NCBI RefSeq assembly: GCF_011634835.1
Contig: NZ_SIRP01000001.1
Coordinates: 1,511,603-1,575,602, forward strand
Source of the DNA: Isoptericola sp. BMS4
GTDB taxonomy: Bacteria; Actinomycetota; Actinomycetes; Actinomycetales; Cellulomonadaceae
Direction: 5' to 3'
Length of the DNA stretch: 64,000 nucleotides
In this document: positions 61,313 through 64,000 of the stretch, piece after piece
Position numbering within the stretch: the stretch's first letter is position 1
How the letters are laid out: each line of letters opens with the position of its first letter
Made by a program: the position numbers and the translations under genes
Notes under the pieces: model-generated
Databases searched by the model: none
The model's input: only the letters and a program-made list of their open reading frames with translations
Told to the model about the DNA's origin: nothing

Positions 61313-62842
61313 TCAGCCGGCGGGCCTCTCGTCGTCGGGCCGGTCGGTCCCCGGCGCGTCCTCGGGCGTCGCTCCGCCGTCCACGTCACCGGCCACGTCA
61401 CCGGCCGTGTCGCCGGTCGTGTCGCCGGTCGCGGGGCCGTCGAAGATCTCCGCGAGCGCCGCGTCGAGGTCGGCGTACTCCTCGGCCTGCTCGGCGCGGC
61501 GGGAGTGGTAGCCGGCGGGGTCGTCGAGGTCGGAGTCGTCGGGGAGCAGGTCGGGGTGCGCCCACACGGCGTCGCGCGCCTGCGGTCCGCCGGCCGCGAG
61601 CAGGTGCGAGAACAGGTCGGTGGCCTCGCGGGAGCGCCGGGGGCGCAGCTCGAGGCCGACGAGGGTGGCGAAGGTCTGCTCGGCGGGGCCGCCCGCGGCC
61701 CGGCGCCGGCGGATCATCTCGCGCAGGGGATAGGTGTGCGGCAGGTGGGGCAGCGCCGCCGTCGCGGCGACCTCGGTCACCCAGCCCTCGACGAGGGCCA
61801 GCGCCGTCTCGAGGCGCAGCAGGGTCGCCTCCTGCTCGGGGGTGTGCTGAAGGCCGAAGACGCCGCCGGTGAGCGCGCCGCGCAGGGCCTCGGGGTCGCT
61901 GGGGTCGATGTCGCGCACCTGGGACTCGAGCACGTCGAGGTCGATCGTGATCCCGCGCGCGTACTGCTCGACGAGGGCGTGCAGGTGGGCGGGGAGCCAC
62001 GGGACGTGCGCGAAGAGCCGGGCGTGCGCCGCCTCGCGCAGGGCGAGGAACAGGCGCACCTCCTCGAGCGGAGCGTCGAGCCCGTCGGCGAAGGCGGCGA
62101 CGTTCGTGGGCAGCAGCGCGGTCGTGGGCTCGTCGAGCAGCGGGACGCCGACGTCGGTCGAGCCGAAGACCTCGCGCGAGAGCGTGCCCGCGGCCTGGCC
62201 CACCTGCATGCCGAAGACGGCGGCACCGAGGCGGCGCATCATCTCGGCCGGGTCGAGCTGGCCGCCGAGCGCGCCGACCGGCAGGCCGGGGAGGGCCGGC
62301 ATCCCGGCGGCGGCGGGGTCGTCGGGGAGCTGGTCGCGCAGCACGGTGGCCAGCGCCTCGGAGACCGACGTGGCGACGGGCGCCACCAGGCGGTGCCACG
62401 ACGGGAGAGTCGCCTCGACCCACTCGGACCGGCTCCACGCGTGGACGCGCCCGCCGGCCGGGGGCAGGTCGGTGACGGCGTCGAGCCACAGCTCGGCGAC
62501 GCCCAGCGCGTCCTTGGCGGCCTTGGCGTCGGCGCCGGTGAGGGACGGGTCGCCCTCGGCGACCGCGACCTGACGGGCGACGTCGTGCGCGACGTCGGCG
62601 TTGACGGGGCCGTCGCCGGGGGCCGACAGGAGCCGCTGGACCTGCTCGAGGATGCGCTGCATGGTGGCGGGGTCCGGCGTCCCGGCGCCGGGCACGCCCG
62701 CGAGCGCGGCGGGGTCGATGCCCTGCGCGCGCATCTGCGCGAGCACCTCGTCGGTGCGGTCGCCGAAGAATCCCTCGAGCATGGAGCGCAGCATGCGCTC
62801 GCGCTCCTCGGCGCCCTCGGGGTCGTCGGGCAGGTTGCTCAT
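61313..62842 (-). CDS. DUF2342 zinc-dependent metalloprotease-like protein (Rv3195 family)
   Basis: 509 residues from ATG 62842 with GAGGAG 6 nt upstream. The family signature REAAHARLFAHVPWL (His-xxx-xxx-His type) lies in the middle, with VEGWVTEV downstream. The C-terminus carries a short repeat (TGDTTGDTAGDVAGDV) and is acidic. Always near whiB7/uvrD2 and the PDZ-Lon gene in actinobacteria. Confidence 0.9.
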   Translation of the reverse strand: MSNLPDDPEGAEERERMLRSMLEGFFGDRTDEVLAQMRAQGIDPAALAGVPGAGTPDPATMQRILEQVQRLLSAPGDGPVNADVAHDVARQVAVAEGDPSLTGADAKAAKDALGVAELWLDAVTDLPPAGGRVHAWSRSEWVEATLPSWHRLVAPVATSVSEALATVLRDQLPDDPAAAGMPALPGLPVGALGGQLDPAEMMRRLGAAVFGMQVGQAAGTLSREVFGSTDVGVPLLDEPTTALLPTNVAAFADGLDAPLEEVRLFLALREAAHARLFAHVPWLPAHLHALVEQYARGITIDLDVLESQVRDIDPSDPEALRGALTGGVFGLQHTPEQEATLLRLETALALVEGWVTEVAATAALPHLPHTYPLREMIRRRRAAGGPAEQTFATLVGLELRPRRSREATDLFSHLLAAGGPQARDAVWAHPDLLPDDSDLDDPAGYHSRRAEQAEEYADLDAALAEIFDGPATGDTTGDTAGDVAGDVDGGATPEDAPGTDRPDDERPAG

Positions 62843-63014
62843 CTCGGGCTCCTCGGCTGGCTGTCGTGACGGGCCGTTCCGGCGGCGGGCCGTGCGGGCC
62901 TGGTGGCGGACCTGGTGCGCCCTCGCGGGCACGGGGGCCATGGCGGGCACCGCTCGATCACCGTAACCACGCCCGACGGCCGGCGGCGGTCCGGCGTTCC
63001 GCGGTTCGCTCTGA

Positions 63015-63083
63015 GCGCAGCGAACCCTGAGAGCCGGGCGTAGCGGACCCTGAGAGCTGGGCGCAGCGGACCCTGGGGACCGG
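63015..63083. repeat. 23-bp tandem repeat, three copies
   Basis: Units at 63015, 63038 and 63061, consensus GCGCAGCGGACCCTGAGAGC plus TGG, differing at few positions. Lies in the 291-bp gap between the DUF2342 and PDZ-Lon genes; no ORF. An 8-bp inverted repeat (GGTTCGCT/AGCGAACC, 63003-63026) overlaps the first copy. Confidence 0.85.
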
Positions 63084-63133
63084 CCGCCGGCCTGCCCGGG
63101 CGGGCCGGCCGGCACGTCGGGGATGATGGGCGG

Positions 63134-64000
63134 GTGACCTTCGACCGCGACGTCTTCGCGCCCGACGACACCTCGACCACAGAGTCCGCCGACACCGCCG
63201 CCGCGTCGGGGGCGTCCGCGCGCAGCGTGACGCTCGGGATCTCGCTGCTGACCACGGCGCTGCTGGCGGCCGTGCTGCTCGTGCTGCCCGCGCCGTACGC
63301 GATCCGTGCGCCCGGCCCCACCGAGGACACCCTCGGGGTGCAGGGGCAGGACGAGGCGGGCGCGGACGACGGCCGGACGGCGACGGCCCTGCCCCTGGTC
63401 GAGATCGACGGCGCCCCGACCCACGAAGTGTCGGGCCAGCTGCGACTGACCACGGTGTCCGTGTACGGCGGGCCGGGCAGCGACGTCCTGCTGGGGGACG
63501 TGCTGTGGGGGTGGGGCTCCGAGCAGCGGTCGGTGCAGCCGGTCGAGGCGATCTTCCCCGAGCAGACCACCCAGGAGGAGCAGCAGCAGGTGGGCCAGGC
63601 GCAGATGGCGAGCTCGGAGCAGAGCGCCACCGTGGCGGCGCTGACGGAGCTGGGCTACGAGGTCCCGGCCACGCTGACGGTGGTGGGGACCGCGGAGGGC
63701 TCCGGCGCGCAGGGGGTCGTGCAGGAGGGCGACGTGGTGCGCAGCCTCGACGGCGAGGAGATCGTCACCCACCAGGACCTGCTGGCCGGCCTCGACGACG
63801 TCACGCCCGGCGACGACGTCGAGCTCGGGGTGCGGCGAGACGGGCAGGACGTCGACCTCACGGTGACCACGAGCGAGGGCGACGGGCGTGCGGCGCTGGG
63901 GATCTACCTGGACCCGCGGTACGAGCTCCCGGTGGACGTGACGATCCGCCCGGGGGACATCGGGGGGCCGAGCGCGGGCACGATCTTCGCCCTCGCCATC
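63134..64000 (+). CDS. PDZ and Lon-type (S16) membrane protease, YlbL family (3' end outside window)
   Basis: 289 codons visible from GTG 63134; GATGAT lies 6 nt upstream, so leaderless. One N-terminal membrane segment (TLGISLLTTALLAAVLLVLPAP), a PDZ domain (about 175-260, VQEGDVVRSLDGEEI), and the start of the Lon protease domain with GGPSAGTIFALAI carrying the catalytic serine. Matches Rv3194c in position. Open to the last base. Confidence 0.94.
   Translation, partial: MTFDRDVFAPDDTSTTESADTAAASGASARSVTLGISLLTTALLAAVLLVLPAPYAIRAPGPTEDTLGVQGQDEAGADDGRTATALPLVEIDGAPTHEVSGQLRLTTVSVYGGPGSDVLLGDVLWGWGSEQRSVQPVEAIFPEQTTQEEQQQVGQAQMASSEQSATVAALTELGYEVPATLTVVGTAEGSGAQGVVQEGDVVRSLDGEEIVTHQDLLAGLDDVTPGDDVELGVRRDGQDVDLTVTTSEGDGRAALGIYLDPRYELPVDVTIRPGDIGGPSAGTIFALAI

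Overview
The window is about 64 kb of very GC-rich DNA with dense, mostly GTG/ATG-started genes. It is almost certainly from an actinobacterium, most likely order Micrococcales near Cellulomonas, Cellulosimicrobium, Isoptericola or Promicromonospora. The basis is base composition, the families present (WhiB7, AdnAB, mycoredoxin, DUF3107, DUF2342), sugar ABC importers without a local ATPase, and many apparently leaderless genes. The genus is an inference.

Region 1 (1-16.6 kb) looks like a catabolic locus for a sulfated, probably uronate-containing polysaccharide. It holds the end of one sugar permease, a DUF2637-like membrane protein, an Asp-box beta-propeller (sialidase-like) protein divergent from a DapA/NAL-family aldolase, a GntR/FCD repressor, and a cytosolic sulfatase divergent from a sugar-binding lipoprotein with two permeases. 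An acetyl-xylan-esterase-like hydrolase, two tandem Tat-exported parallel beta-helix proteins and a second sulfatase follow. Related operator-like sequences lie in front of most of its transcription units. Region 2 (16.6-23 kb) is an arabinoside module: intracellular GH51 arabinofuranosidase, LacI regulator and a second binding protein with two permeases, with three copies of a LacI-type operator.

Region 3 (23-42 kb) is housekeeping and mixed metabolism: a ZTP riboswitch before glyA, folD, a PPK2-type kinase, a VOC protein, exonuclease III, a Na/Pi cotransporter, galK, Mrp, a DUF1003 / MgtE-N-CBS / YflT-like trio, aminopeptidase P, an alpha/beta hydrolase, a PHP phosphoesterase, MarC, a GntR-MFS pair and a DUF1905 protein.

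Region 4 (42-64 kb) matches the conserved actinobacterial block known from Mycobacterium tuberculosis Rv3194c-Rv3211: rhlE, a ferritin-like protein, DUF3107, adnA-adnB, nudC, mycoredoxin, uvrD2, whiB7 with a long attenuator-like leader, DUF2342 and a PDZ/Lon-type protease. Inserted are a cyanase-FNT pair, a divergent aminoglycoside-phosphotransferase-fold protein, an orphan E1/ThiF-like protein and a YgjP-type metallopeptidase.

The most unusual non-coding structure is a set of five 60-62 bp near-perfect palindromes with stems of 28-29 bp and tiny loops. They differ in sequence but not in architecture. Also notable are an 87-bp tandem repeat in a divergent promoter region, a 32-bp inverted repeat with a 48-nt loop, and the whiB7 leader with a predicted 61-residue upstream peptide and stacked hairpins.
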